From assembly GCF_000612725.1 (NCBI RefSeq), contig NZ_HG964456.1, positions 358,217-400,580 of the forward strand: DNA of 42,364 bases, given 5' to 3'. Below are positions 1 through 7,134 of this stretch, one piece after another. This stretch comes from Mycolicibacterium austroafricanum (GTDB lineage: Bacteria > Actinomycetota > Actinomycetes > Mycobacteriales > Mycobacteriaceae). The notes below the pieces were generated by a model, which saw only the letters and a program-made list of their open reading frames with translations, searched no databases and was not told the origin of the DNA. A program made the position numbers and the translations under genes. Each line of letters begins with the position of its first letter. Position 1 is the first letter of the stretch.

Positions 1-1
1 C

Positions 2-772
2 AACATGGTCTATGTCACGCTGCGGTTGCCGCTGACCCGCGGGGTCGGGATCTACGCCGCCTGTAAACGGGCCGCCGACACCACCTTCGACGGGCGCCCA
101 CGCGGGCAGGTGATGACCGACACCGTCTATGAACGGGTCACCGGGCGGGCGGCGGACACGCCGGTGCCGGTGGCGTTGAACCTGGTGATGGCCGACACCA
201 CCCTGGCCGGTGATGATGACGAGCTGGGCTGGCTCGACGGCTACGGCCCGGTCCCGGCCGGGTTCTGCCGGGCGCTGATCGGGGACGCGGTCGCCGACGC
301 CGATGCCGACGCCGACGCCGACGCCGAGGCTGAGGCTGAGGTCAAGGCCACGCTGCGGCGGCTGTACCGGCACCCAACGAGTGGGCAGTTGGTGGCGATG
401 GAGTCGAAGGCGCGGATCTTCCCGAAAGGGCTGGGCATGTTGTTGCAGCGGCGGGATCGCACCTGCCGCACGCCGTACTGTGATGCGCCGATCCGTCACC
501 ATGATCACGCCACCCCCGACCGCCAGGGTGGGCCGACCAGCGCGCTCAACGGCCTGGGTGAGTGCGAGGCGTGCAACTACGCCAAGGAAGCCCCGGGCTG
601 GACGGTGACCACCGGCGACGTCGACGGCGCACACGCCGCCGACTTCGAAACCCCGACCGGGGCGGTCTACCGCTCCACCGCACCACCCCTGCCCGGACCA
701 CCCGTCCGGCGCAGACTCAGCCTGCTCGAAGGCCGACTCAGCATCGACCTCGTCACCTTCGACGCCGCCTGA
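2..772 (+). CDS. 13E12 repeat-family (DUF222) HNH endonuclease-like protein, C-terminal part
   Basis: The frame is open to the left window edge, so only the last ~256 codons are present. The C-terminal half carries an HNH-nuclease-type zinc module: a CRTPYCDAP cysteine pair, a His-rich IRHHDH segment, then NGLGECEACN with a second Cys pair and the conserved Asn. This is the layout of the mycobacterial 13E12/DUF222 family, whose biological role is not settled. Just upstream of the HNH part is a low-complexity acidic stretch of alternating Ala-Asp then Ala-Glu (positions 293-343), made by a 6-bp repeat that probably varies in length. A second family member begins at 41786 in the same orientation. 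The identification is firm; nuclease activity is inferred from the motif only. Confidence 0.9.
   Translation, partial: NMVYVTLRLPLTRGVGIYAACKRAADTTFDGRPRGQVMTDTVYERVTGRAADTPVPVALNLVMADTTLAGDDDELGWLDGYGPVPAGFCRALIGDAVADADADADADAEAEAEVKATLRRLYRHPTSGQLVAMESKARIFPKGLGMLLQRRDRTCRTPYCDAPIRHHDHATPDRQGGPTSALNGLGECEACNYAKEAPGWTVTTGDVDGAHAADFETPTGAVYRSTAPPLPGPPVRRRLSLLEGRLSIDLVTFDAA
293..343 (+). repeat. In-frame hexanucleotide microsatellite (Ala-Asp)n(Ala-Glu)n
   Basis: About five copies of GCCGAC (one GCCGAT variant) are followed by GCCGAG and two GCTGAG units inside the 13E12-family gene. Changes by one unit add or remove two acidic-linker residues without breaking the frame. Confidence 0.8.
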
Positions 773-801
773 CGGCCGGGCGTCTACCGGCAGCCGACCA
801 T

Positions 802-807
802 TACATT
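802..807 (+). promoter_or_regulatory. Putative -10 box for a leaderless transcript
   Basis: TACATT fits the mycobacterial -10 consensus TAnnnT. Six bases separate it from the ATG at 814, so transcription would start at or near the start codon. No Shine-Dalgarno sequence is visible. No convincing -35 was found. Confidence 0.45.
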
Positions 808-813
808 GGCGAC

Positions 814-1197
814 ATGACCGCCTCCTTCGCAGACGTCGCCGAGTCCGAGTACATCCTGCTCACCACGTTCACCAAGGACGGGCGGCCCAAGCCGACCGCG
901 ATCTGGGCGGTGCCGTCCGGTGAAGGACTGGTAGCCATCACGCAGGAGGGTTCCTGGAAGGTCAAGCGGATCCGCAATACCCCGCGGGTGACCATCGCCA
1001 AGTGCGATCGCCGTGGCAACCCGAAGGGCGAGCCCGTCGAGGCGACGGCGCGGATTCTGGACAAGTCGGCCAACGCGACCACCTATGACGCCCTCGGCAG
1101 GCGCTACGGGCTGCTCGGCAAGACCTTCAACTTCTTCTCCAAGCTGCGCGGCGGCATGGAGAAGAACGTTTCGATCGAGCTCAGACCGGTCAATTAG
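814..1197 (+). CDS. PPOX-class F420-dependent enzyme, Rv2061 family (copy 1)
   Basis: 127 aa, the usual size for small split-barrel flavin/F420-binding proteins. The N-terminal block LLTTFTKDGRPKPTAIW and the later PRVTIAKCDRRGNPKGEPVE are characteristic of the family modelled as 'Rv2061 F420'. Such proteins bind deazaflavin F420 and perform hydride transfers; the substrate here is unknown. The next gene, 7 bp downstream, is a clear paralogue, so this is a tandem duplication. The ATG at 814 is chosen because the conserved N-terminus begins right after it and a TAnnnT box lies 6 bp upstream. Family assignment is strong; activity is inferred. Confidence 0.85.
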   Translation: MTASFADVAESEYILLTTFTKDGRPKPTAIWAVPSGEGLVAITQEGSWKVKRIRNTPRVTIAKCDRRGNPKGEPVEATARILDKSANATTYDALGRRYGLLGKTFNFFSKLRGGMEKNVSIELRPVN

Positions 1198-1204
1198 TGC
1201 GCCC

Positions 1205-1597
1205 ATGACCAAGCCGACGTTCACTGACGTCTACCGCGAGAAGTACCTGCTGCTGACAACGTTCACCAAGGACGGCCGACCCAAGCCCACCCCGGTGTGG
1301 GGCGTGCCCCACGGCGACAAGCTGCTGATCAGCACGGACGACGGCTCGTGGAAGACCAAGCGCATCAACAACACGCCGCGGGTCACCATCCAGAAGTGCG
1401 GAGTACTCGGAAAGCCCAAGGGTGAACCGGTCGAGGCGGTGGCCCGCAATCTGCCGAAGTCCGAGACCAGGCGGGTGTTCGACATGGTGACACGGCGCTA
1501 CTGGTGGCACGCGTGGTGGTGGGTTCCGCAGGCCATCCTGCGGGGAGGGGTCGAGAAGGTGCATGCGGCCATCGAGGTCGAGGCGGCGCCGACCTGA
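1205..1597 (+). CDS. PPOX-class F420-dependent enzyme, Rv2061 family (copy 2)
   Basis: 130 aa, paralogous to the gene just upstream: LLTTFTKDGRPKP is identical in both and PRVTIQKCGVLGKPKGEPVE aligns with the copy-1 block. The C-terminal third diverges and is rich in Trp (YWWHAWWWVPQ), suggesting a membrane- or lipid-facing surface not present in copy 1. Seven bases separate it from copy 1, so the two are probably co-transcribed. The stop codon lies inside a 25-bp tandem repeat (1583-1639). Family assignment is strong; substrate unknown. Confidence 0.85.
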   Translation: MTKPTFTDVYREKYLLLTTFTKDGRPKPTPVWGVPHGDKLLISTDDGSWKTKRINNTPRVTIQKCGVLGKPKGEPVEAVARNLPKSETRRVFDMVTRRYWWHAWWWVPQAILRGGVEKVHAAIEVEAAPT

Positions 1598-1639
1598 TCA
1601 GGAACCCGCGGCGCCGACCTGACCAGGAACCCGCGGCGC
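1583..1639 (+). repeat. 25-bp tandem repeat overlapping a stop codon
   Basis: Two 25-bp units (1583-1607 and 1608-1632, one T/C difference) plus a 7-bp partial third unit. Unit 1 contains the stop TGA of the upstream gene in the middle of the perfect palindrome CCTGATCAGG (1593-1602); unit 2 has the decayed form CCTGACCAGG. The array covers the last four sense codons, the stop and most of the spacer before fxsA. Confidence 0.9.
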
Positions 1640-1659
1640 TACTCGAGCGTTGGCACACT

Positions 1660-2142
1660 ATGGCGATGAGGCTGTTCCTGATCTATGTCGTGGTCGAGAT
1701 GGCCGTCGTGGTCGCGCTGGCCTCGACGATCGGTTTCGGCTGGACTGTGCTGCTGCTGGCGGGCGCATTCCTGCTCGGCCTCGCGCTGGCCGGCTCACAG
1801 CTGCGCCGTCACCTGCGCCGCCTGCAGTCCGGGCTCACCCTCGCCGACGCGCAGGGGGCGGTCACCGACAGCGTGCTGGTCGCGCTCGGTACGGTGCTCG
1901 TCGTGATTCCCGGCCTGGCCAGTTCCGTTCTCGGCGCGCTTCTGCTGCTGCCCCCGACCCGCGCTGCAGCGCGCCCCATGATCACCGCGATGGCGGCCCG
2001 CCGCGCTCCGCTGATCGTCGGCGTCACCACCGTCGGCTCCGCGGCGGGGCGCGCACGTCGACGTGACTACATCGACGGCGAGGTCGTCGAGGTCGTCGAT
2101 GTGCCGCCGGTCAGCACGGACCAGCCCCGCCTGCCGGAGTGA
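1660..2142 (+). CDS. fxsA: FxsA family membrane protein
   Basis: 160 aa. The N-terminus MRLFLIYVVVEMAVV and the two hydrophobic segments (about residues 3-47, with a short break, and 70-95) separated by a basic amphipathic stretch match FxsA, a cytoplasmic-membrane protein named for suppressing F-exclusion of phage T7; its cellular role is poorly defined. The C-terminal tail is polar. The counterpart in M. tuberculosis is Rv2053c, also close to ppm1. Two in-frame ATGs occur (1660 and 1666); the second gives the start most like other FxsA proteins. The stop overlaps the GTG of the next gene, indicating translational coupling. Confidence 0.85.
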   Translation: MAMRLFLIYVVVEMAVVVALASTIGFGWTVLLLAGAFLLGLALAGSQLRRHLRRLQSGLTLADAQGAVTDSVLVALGTVLVVIPGLASSVLGALLLLPPTRAAARPMITAMAARRAPLIVGVTTVGSAAGRARRRDYIDGEVVEVVDVPPVSTDQPRLPE

Positions 2143-3719
2143 CGACCACCCTGCTGCTGAACGGGCGGGTGCACAGCCCCGCCATGCCCGATGCGACGGC
2201 GATGGCGGTCCGCGACGGCATCGTGGCCTGGGTAGGCGCCGACGACATCGGACGTAAGCAGTTCCCCGACGCGGCGGTCACCGATCTCGACGGCGCCTTC
2301 GTCGCGCCCGCATTCGTCGACACCCACGTCCACACCACCGCGACCGGCCTGGTGCTGACCGGCCTGGATCTGCGGCCCGCGACCTCGTTGCGGCACTGCC
2401 TCGACCTTCTCGTCGACTTCGCGGGGACCCATGCCGACGGGGTCATCTGGGGCCACGGCTGGGACGAAACCCGCTGGCCGGAGCGTCGCGCCCCCAGCAC
2501 CGCCGAGGTCGACGCCGCCGTCGGCGGCCGGGCCGCCTATCTGGCGCGTGTCGACGTGCATTCGGCGGTGGCATCGACACTGCTGCGCCGAACGGCCGGT
2601 GTCGACGACGCGGCACCGCTGACGGCCGACGCGCACCACAAGGTGCGGCGCGCGGCGCGCGCAGGCCTGACCGCCGCGCAGCGCGCCCGGGCCAGGCAGG
2701 CCGCGCTCGACGCCGCTGCTGGTCTCGGCATCGCCGCGGTCCACGAATGCGCAGGCCCGGAGATCGCCGGTCTGGACGACTGGCAGGAACTCCGCGCGCA
2801 CCCGCACGGCGTCGAAGTCGTCGGCTACTGGGGCGAACACGTGGCCACTGCGGCCCGCGCCCGCGAACTGATGGAGACGACACAGGCCCGCGGTCTGGCG
2901 GGCGACCTGTTCGTCGACGGCGCACTCGGCTCGCGCACCGCATGGCTGCGCGAGCCCTACACCGACGCGCCCGAGGGCTGCCCGGCGCCAACGGGCAACA
3001 GCTATCTCGGCGTGGACGAGATCGCCGCCCATCTGGGCGCCTGCACCGAAGCCGGCGTCACCGCGGGTTTCCACGTCATCGGCGATGCCGCCGTCGCGGC
3101 CGTCACCTCGGCGCTGCAGACGGTCGTCGAGCGGTTCGGTGTCGCGGCGGTGGCGCGCTGCGGCCACCGTCTGGAACACGTCGAGATGGTCACCCCCGAG
3201 CAGGCCGAGATGCTCGGCGGCTGGGGTGTGATCGCCAGCATGCAGCCGAACTTCGATGCGCTGTGGGGCGGTGAGACCGGTATGTATGCACAGCGTCTGG
3301 GTGTCGAGCGGGCGTCGCAGCTGAATCGGTTCGCGCTGTTAGCATCCCGAGGCGTGCCACTTGCCTTCGGTTCCGACACCCCGGTGACCGACATGAACCC
3401 GTGGGCCACAATCCGCGCGGCGACGACCCACCACACTCCGGGCAGCGCCATCTCTGCGCGGGCCGCATTCGCCGCGGTGACCCGTGGCGCCTGGCGCGCG
3501 GGCGGAACCCGGGACGGCGTGACGGGCACGCTCGTGCCGGGGGCGCCGGCCACCTACGCGATCTGGGAGGCCGACGAGTTCGAGGTCAGCGCGCCCGCGG
3601 ACGCGGTGCAACGCTGGTCGACCGATCCGCGGTCGCGCGTGCCGGTACTGCCCCGGCTGGATGGCGAACTCCCGCGGTGCAGGCAGACCGTGCACCGGGG
3701 TCTCGTCCTCCATGGCTGA
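2139..3719 (+). CDS. YtcJ-type amidohydrolase (amidohydrolase family 3)
   Basis: 526 aa, a usual length for this metal-dependent hydrolase family. The first beta-strand metal motif is VDTHVHT (His63, His65). The barrel continues through HVIGDAAVAAV, a GHRLEHVEMV block and ends with AFGSDTPVTDMNPW, containing the usual catalytic Asp. These proteins hydrolyse amide or related bonds of small substrates; this one's substrate cannot be read from sequence. It starts with GTG inside the stop codon of fxsA, and its 3' end overlaps lnt by 8 bp, so it sits in a tight fxsA-amidohydrolase-lnt-ppm1 operon. Cytoplasmic; no signal peptide seen. Confidence 0.88.
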   Translation: MTTTLLLNGRVHSPAMPDATAMAVRDGIVAWVGADDIGRKQFPDAAVTDLDGAFVAPAFVDTHVHTTATGLVLTGLDLRPATSLRHCLDLLVDFAGTHADGVIWGHGWDETRWPERRAPSTAEVDAAVGGRAAYLARVDVHSAVASTLLRRTAGVDDAAPLTADAHHKVRRAARAGLTAAQRARARQAALDAAAGLGIAAVHECAGPEIAGLDDWQELRAHPHGVEVVGYWGEHVATAARARELMETTQARGLAGDLFVDGALGSRTAWLREPYTDAPEGCPAPTGNSYLGVDEIAAHLGACTEAGVTAGFHVIGDAAVAAVTSALQTVVERFGVAAVARCGHRLEHVEMVTPEQAEMLGGWGVIASMQPNFDALWGGETGMYAQRLGVERASQLNRFALLASRGVPLAFGSDTPVTDMNPWATIRAATTHHTPGSAISARAAFAAVTRGAWRAGGTRDGVTGTLVPGAPATYAIWEADEFEVSAPADAVQRWSTDPRSRVPVLPRLDGELPRCRQTVHRGLVLHG

Positions 3720-5367
3720 CACACCCGGCCGGGTCACGCGGTTGGTTAGGGCCGTCGCCGACCGCTGGCATGTCCTGAGCCTGACGATCGCCGCAGGCCT
3801 CCTTCTGTGCGCAAGCTTTCCGCCCATCGGCTGGTGGTTCACCGCGATTCTCGCCTTCGCCGTGTTCGGCTGGGTGCTGACCCGCAACTCCACCACCGTG
3901 GCCGGTGGAGCCGGTTACGGCCTGCTCTTCGGAGTGGCGTTCTATGTCCCGCTGTTGCCGTGGATCAGCGGCCTGGTCGGGGCCGTGCCGTGGTTGGCGC
4001 TCAGCTTCGCCGAGGCGTTGTTCCCGGCGCTGTTCGGCATGGCCGCGGTCGCCATCCGCAGGCTTCCCGGCTGGCCGTTATGGTTCGCCGGACTGTGGTC
4101 GGCCCAGGAATGGCTGAAGTCGGCGGTGCCGTTCGGGGGTTTCCCCTGGGGGACGGTCGCCTTCTCGCAGACCGAGAGCCCGCTGCTGCCACTGGCCTAC
4201 GTCGGCGGCGCCCCGCTGGTGTCCTTCGCCGTGGTGCTGTTGGCGTTCAGCCTCGCCGCGTTGGTGTTCGCGGTGGCCGACTGGTGGCGGCGCGACGCCG
4301 CCGCCCGCGCCGCCGCGCCGCCCGCCGTGGTGCTGCCGGGGCTGTGCATCACGCTGGTTCTGCTGGCCGCGACGCTCGCATGGCCGAACGTCCGCAAGTC
4401 CGGTCTGGGCGCCGGCGACGAGCCGCCGGTCACCGTGGCGGCCGTCCAGGGCAATGTGCCCCGGCTGGGCCTGGACTTCAACGCCCAGCGCCGCGCGGTG
4501 CTGGACAACCATGTGCGCGAAACCCTGCGCCTCGCCGAGGATGTCCGCGCCGGGCGGGCGCCGCAACCGATGCTCGTGGTGTGGCCGGAGAACTCGTCGG
4601 ACATCGATCCGCTGGCCAACGCCGACGCGTCGCGGGAGATCTCGACGGCTGCCGACGCCATCAACGCGCCGATCCTGGTCGGCGGTGTCGTCGCCGCGCC
4701 CGGCTACAGCCGGACCAACCCGGTGTCGAACAACACCGTCATCGTGTGGAACCCGGAGACGGGCCCGGGGGACCGCCACGACAAGCGGATCGTCCAGCCG
4801 TTCGGCGAATATCTGCCGTGGCGAGACTTCTTCTCCAAGTTGTCGCCGTACGCCGACCGGGCCGGCTACTTCGTGCCCGGTGACGGCGACGGCGTCGTGC
4901 AGGCCGCGGGAGTGCCGGTCGGCATCACCACCTGCTGGGAGGTCATCTTCGACCGTGCGGCGCGCCAATCGGTTCTCTCCGGCGCGCAGTTCCTCGCCGT
5001 GCCGAGCAACAACGCCACCTTCGACCAGGCGATGAGCGAACAGCAGTTGGCCTTCGGCAGGCTGCGGGCAGTCGAGCACGACCGTTTCGTCGTGGTCTCC
5101 GGCACCACCGGAATCAGTGCCGTGATCGCACCGGACGGCCGTGAGATCGCCCGTACCGGATGGTTCGAGCCCGCATATCTCGATCAGCAGATCCGGTTGA
5201 AGACCAGGTTGACACCCGCAACCCGGTTCGGCCCCTACATCGAGGCCGTGCTGGTGGCCATCGGCGTTTCGGGTGTTCTCGGGGCGATGCTGCACAATGG
5301 TTCATTCGTGCCCGCAAGATTCAGAGGTCGGCGACCGACCACCGACGACGACGAAGGAGCCACATGA
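3712..5367 (+). CDS. lnt: Apolipoprotein N-acyltransferase
   Basis: 551 aa. N-terminal multi-spanning membrane part (about residues 20-235) followed by a nitrilase-type catalytic domain. The catalytic Glu-Lys-Cys triad is visible: WPEN (Glu293), RHDKR (Lys358) and ITTCWE (Cys408). The enzyme adds the third acyl chain to lipoproteins at the membrane. In M. tuberculosis this module is the N-terminal half of the Rv2051c fusion with Ppm1; here the two are separate genes overlapping as ATGA, as in M. smegmatis. An upstream ATG at 3661 exists, but 3712 starts just before the amidohydrolase stop and gives a normal N-terminus. Several lipoproteins in this window are potential substrates. Confidence 0.95.
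   Translation: MADTPGRVTRLVRAVADRWHVLSLTIAAGLLLCASFPPIGWWFTAILAFAVFGWVLTRNSTTVAGGAGYGLLFGVAFYVPLLPWISGLVGAVPWLALSFAEALFPALFGMAAVAIRRLPGWPLWFAGLWSAQEWLKSAVPFGGFPWGTVAFSQTESPLLPLAYVGGAPLVSFAVVLLAFSLAALVFAVADWWRRDAAARAAAPPAVVLPGLCITLVLLAATLAWPNVRKSGLGAGDEPPVTVAAVQGNVPRLGLDFNAQRRAVLDNHVRETLRLAEDVRAGRAPQPMLVVWPENSSDIDPLANADASREISTAADAINAPILVGGVVAAPGYSRTNPVSNNTVIVWNPETGPGDRHDKRIVQPFGEYLPWRDFFSKLSPYADRAGYFVPGDGDGVVQAAGVPVGITTCWEVIFDRAARQSVLSGAQFLAVPSNNATFDQAMSEQQLAFGRLRAVEHDRFVVVSGTTGISAVIAPDGREIARTGWFEPAYLDQQIRLKTRLTPATRFGPYIEAVLVAIGVSGVLGAMLHNGSFVPARFRGRRPTTDDDEGAT
5353..5359 (+). promoter_or_regulatory. Ribosome binding site of ppm1
   Basis: GAAGGAG lies 4 bases before the ATG at 5364, inside the end of lnt. 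It supports this start although the frame is open further upstream. Confidence 0.75.
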
Positions 5368-6152
5368 GCGTCCCCGGTGGCATGACCGACGGCCCCGGAC
5401 CCGGAACGCGTCCCAGCGACCGCACCCTGGTCATCATCCCCACCTACAACGAGCGGCAGAACCTTCCGTTGATCGTCGGGCGCGTGCATCAGGCGCGGCC
5501 CGACGTCGACATCCTCATCGTCGACGACGACAGTCCCGACGGCACGGGTCAGCTGGCCGACGAACTGTCCGTCGCCGATCCCGACCGCATCCACGTCATG
5601 CACCGCACCGCCAAGGAGGGCCTGGGGGCGGCCTACCTCGCCGGGTTTGCGTGGGGTCTGGGACGGCAGTACACCGTGCTTGTGGAGATGGACGCCGACG
5701 GCAGCCATCCGCCCGAGCAGCTGGCCCGGCTGCTGGACGCGGTCGACGCCGGGGCGGACGTGGTGATCGGTTCGCGTTACGTCAGCGGCGGAGAGGTCGT
5801 CAACTGGCCGCGCCGCCGGCTGGTGCTGTCACGCACCGCGAACGGCTATTCGCGGATCCTGCTCGGGGTCGACATCCACGACATCACCGCGGGCTACCGG
5901 GCCTACCGCCGGGAAGTGCTGGAGAAGATCGACCTGGCCGCCGTCGACACGAAGGGCTACGGATTCCAGGTCGATCTGACGTGGCGCTCGATCAACGCCG
6001 GTTTCACGGTCATCGAGGTGCCCATCACGTTCACCGAGCGTGAGCACGGCGTATCCAAGATGGACGGTTCGACGATCCGCGAGGCGATCATCAAGGTGGC
6101 GCAGTGGGGTCTGCGCGCCCGGCTCGACAGGGCGCGCGGCATCACCCGCTGA
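5364..6152 (+). CDS. ppm1: Polyprenol-phosphate mannose synthase (GT2)
   Basis: 262 aa glycosyltransferase family 2 enzyme that transfers mannose from GDP-mannose to polyprenol phosphate, supplying mannose for lipoarabinomannan, PIM extension and protein O-mannosylation. Seen motifs: LVIIPTYNERQN near the start, VDDDSPDGT, the metal-binding DAD (Asp110, Asp112) in VEMDADGSHPPEQ, and EREHGVSKM near the C-terminus. It corresponds to domain 2 of M. tuberculosis Rv2051c. Its start overlaps the lnt stop (ATGA) and has a good Shine-Dalgarno. The 3' end faces rbpA across a hairpin-rich repeat array. Confidence 0.95.
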   Translation: MSVPGGMTDGPGPGTRPSDRTLVIIPTYNERQNLPLIVGRVHQARPDVDILIVDDDSPDGTGQLADELSVADPDRIHVMHRTAKEGLGAAYLAGFAWGLGRQYTVLVEMDADGSHPPEQLARLLDAVDAGADVVIGSRYVSGGEVVNWPRRRLVLSRTANGYSRILLGVDIHDITAGYRAYRREVLEKIDLAAVDTKGYGFQVDLTWRSINAGFTVIEVPITFTEREHGVSKMDGSTIREAIIKVAQWGLRARLDRARGITR

Positions 6153-6160
6153 CGCGGCTC

Positions 6161-6175
6161 AGCTCGGATTGAGCT
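6161..6175 (+). terminator. Possible hairpin after ppm1
   Basis: AGCTC and GAGCT arms are separated by a 5-base loop just after the ppm1 stop. There is no U-tract, which is common for actinobacterial hairpins. It is short and could be chance. Confidence 0.3.
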
Positions 6176-6176
6176 C

Positions 6177-6264
6177 CGGCTCAGCCGCTTCTTCTGTTTC
6201 GCGGCTCAGCCGCTTCTGCTGTTTCGCGGCTCAGCCGCTTCTGCTGTTTCGCGGCTCAGCCGCG
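6177..6264. repeat. 25-bp tandem repeat array (3.5 copies) covering the rbpA stop codon
   Basis: Three full 25-bp units start at 6177, 6202 and 6227, followed by a 13-bp partial unit running into the end of rbpA. Each contains CGGCTCAGCCG, and three of the four cores extend to GCGGCT-C-AGCCGC, a perfect inverted repeat. Read on the minus strand, the centre of the last palindrome is the rbpA stop codon TGA. Unit 1 differs from units 2 and 3 at one base. The array fills most of the space between the convergent ppm1 and rbpA genes and may act as a two-way terminator. Confidence 0.9.
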
Positions 6265-6591
6265 GCGCCGAGTCTTGACGATTTCGAGGCGCTCCTTGAG
6301 CAGCTCCTCGAGCTCCTCCACCGACCGGCGCTCCAGCAGCATGTCCCAGTGGGTGCGCGGCGGCTTCACCTTCTTCGGCTCCGGCACGTCACCCTCGATG
6401 AGGGTGCCCTCGAGGCCGTTGCGGCACAGCCAGGTGCCGGGGATCTCGGCGTCGTCGGCGAACGGGACGTCGAACTCCTCGCCGTTGTCTGTGCGGTAGC
6501 GGGCGACCTGACGCGGCGCCAAGTCGTGGTTGCGGTCCGTCTCGTAGCTCACAGCTCCGAGGCGGCTGCCCCTCAAAACACGATCAGCCAT
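6256..6591 (-). CDS. rbpA: RNA polymerase-binding protein RbpA
   Basis: 111 aa, near-identical to mycobacterial RbpA as I recall it. It has MADRVLRGSRLGAVSYE at the N-terminus, a core with LCRNGLEGTL, the basic linker PKKVKPPRTHWDMLLERR and the acidic/leucine-rich sigma-interaction helix VEELEELLKERLE. RbpA binds RNA polymerase holoenzyme with SigA/SigB and stabilises open complexes. The ATG at 6591 is preferred over an upstream TTG because MADRV is the family start and AGAGGAG (6598-6604) lies 6 bases upstream. The stop codon is inside the 25-bp tandem repeat. Confidence 0.97.
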   Translation of the reverse strand: MADRVLRGSRLGAVSYETDRNHDLAPRQVARYRTDNGEEFDVPFADDAEIPGTWLCRNGLEGTLIEGDVPEPKKVKPPRTHWDMLLERRSVEELEELLKERLEIVKTRRRG

Positions 6592-6597
6592 CGTCAA

Positions 6598-6604
6598 CTC
6601 CTCT
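6598..6604 (-). promoter_or_regulatory. Ribosome binding site of rbpA
   Basis: On the minus strand AGAGGAG precedes the ATG at 6591 by six bases, a strong Shine-Dalgarno that decides against the in-frame TTG at 6597. Confidence 0.8.
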
Positions 6605-6727
6605 GTGAAGGCATGTGGTCCCGGACATCGCCGGAGGCGAACCGGGTACCGCTGTTCAACGAAGTTACGCCTCGTAGAGTTCCCGACTCGACCGACGATG
6701 ATACCGGGATTCCGGAGTACGCCCGTC

Positions 6728-6733
6728 TACAGT
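6728..6733 (+). promoter_or_regulatory. Putative -10 box for a leaderless transcript
   Basis: TACAGT (TAnnnT) ends 7 bases before the ATG at 6741; no Shine-Dalgarno is present. The segment 6592-6740 would hold both this promoter and that of divergent rbpA. Confidence 0.5.
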
Positions 6734-6740
6734 CTGGCTG

Positions 6741-7091
6741 ATGACGTCGATGACCGCCCCGACGGGCACCCGACGACGTCCGCAGAGCTGTCGCTGGTGC
6801 GGACGTGAAGTCGCCGACGCCGGTATGGGGCGGCGCCGCCAATATTGCAGGCAGTCCTGTCGGCAACGCGCCTACGAGCAGCGCTCGCTGGTCAAGGGCA
6901 CATCGGTGCCGCCCGACGCCGTGGTGCTGTCCGCGGAGGAGGCTTCCGAACTGTCCGACCGGGTGTACCAGGTGCGGTGCGCTGCCGAGGACATGGCGAC
7001 TGCGCTGCAGGAGGGGGCGGACCCGGCCGAGTTGCGGGCACTGTGCGACGCGGTGATGCAGGCCGCGCGTGCCGCCGACGGCTGGCGCTGA
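6741..7091 (+). CDS. Small zinc-ribbon-like protein next to rbpA
   Basis: 116 aa. The N-terminal half has a compact four-cysteine cluster, CRWCG then YCRQSCRQRAYEQR, likely a treble-clef or zinc-ribbon metal site followed by basic residues; the C-terminal half is an acidic predicted helix. A small conserved gene next to rbpA in M. tuberculosis (Rv2049c) is the likely counterpart by position; I could not verify this by alignment. A second ATG at 6750 is possible, but 6741 lies exactly 7 bases after a TAnnnT hexamer. Function unknown; RNA or DNA binding is a guess from the Cys cluster. Confidence 0.75.
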   Translation: MTSMTAPTGTRRRPQSCRWCGREVADAGMGRRRQYCRQSCRQRAYEQRSLVKGTSVPPDAVVLSAEEASELSDRVYQVRCAAEDMATALQEGADPAELRALCDAVMQAARAADGWR

Positions 7092-7122
7092 TCTAGCCGC
7101 CACGAGAGGGTGCCGCCACCGG

Positions 7123-7128
7123 TACTGT
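7123..7128 (+). promoter_or_regulatory. Putative -10 box for a leaderless transcript (GTG start)
   Basis: TACTGT ends 6 bases before the GTG at 7135. It supports GTG 7135 over upstream in-frame starts that overlap the preceding gene. Confidence 0.5.
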
Positions 7129-7134
7129 TGTCGC

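Noticed and set aside
241..471. Minus-strand 76-codon frame over the Ala-Asp repeat
   Set aside because: It is the reverse reading of the hexanucleotide repeat (poly Ser-Ala) inside the 13E12-family gene, with no independent start signal.
2067..3179. Long minus-strand open frame of 370 codons
   Set aside because: It lies antisense to the amidohydrolase; composition is the His/Arg/Gly-rich shadow typical of high-GC DNA, and no domain is recognisable.
4078..5295. Minus-strand open frame of 405 codons
   Set aside because: Antisense to lnt, whose catalytic triad is intact; no motif in the antisense frame.
6177..6264. MIRU/VNTR or insertion-sequence end
   Set aside because: The units are 25 bp and show no similarity to the ~77-bp MIRU consensus I recall; no transposase or target duplication is seen.
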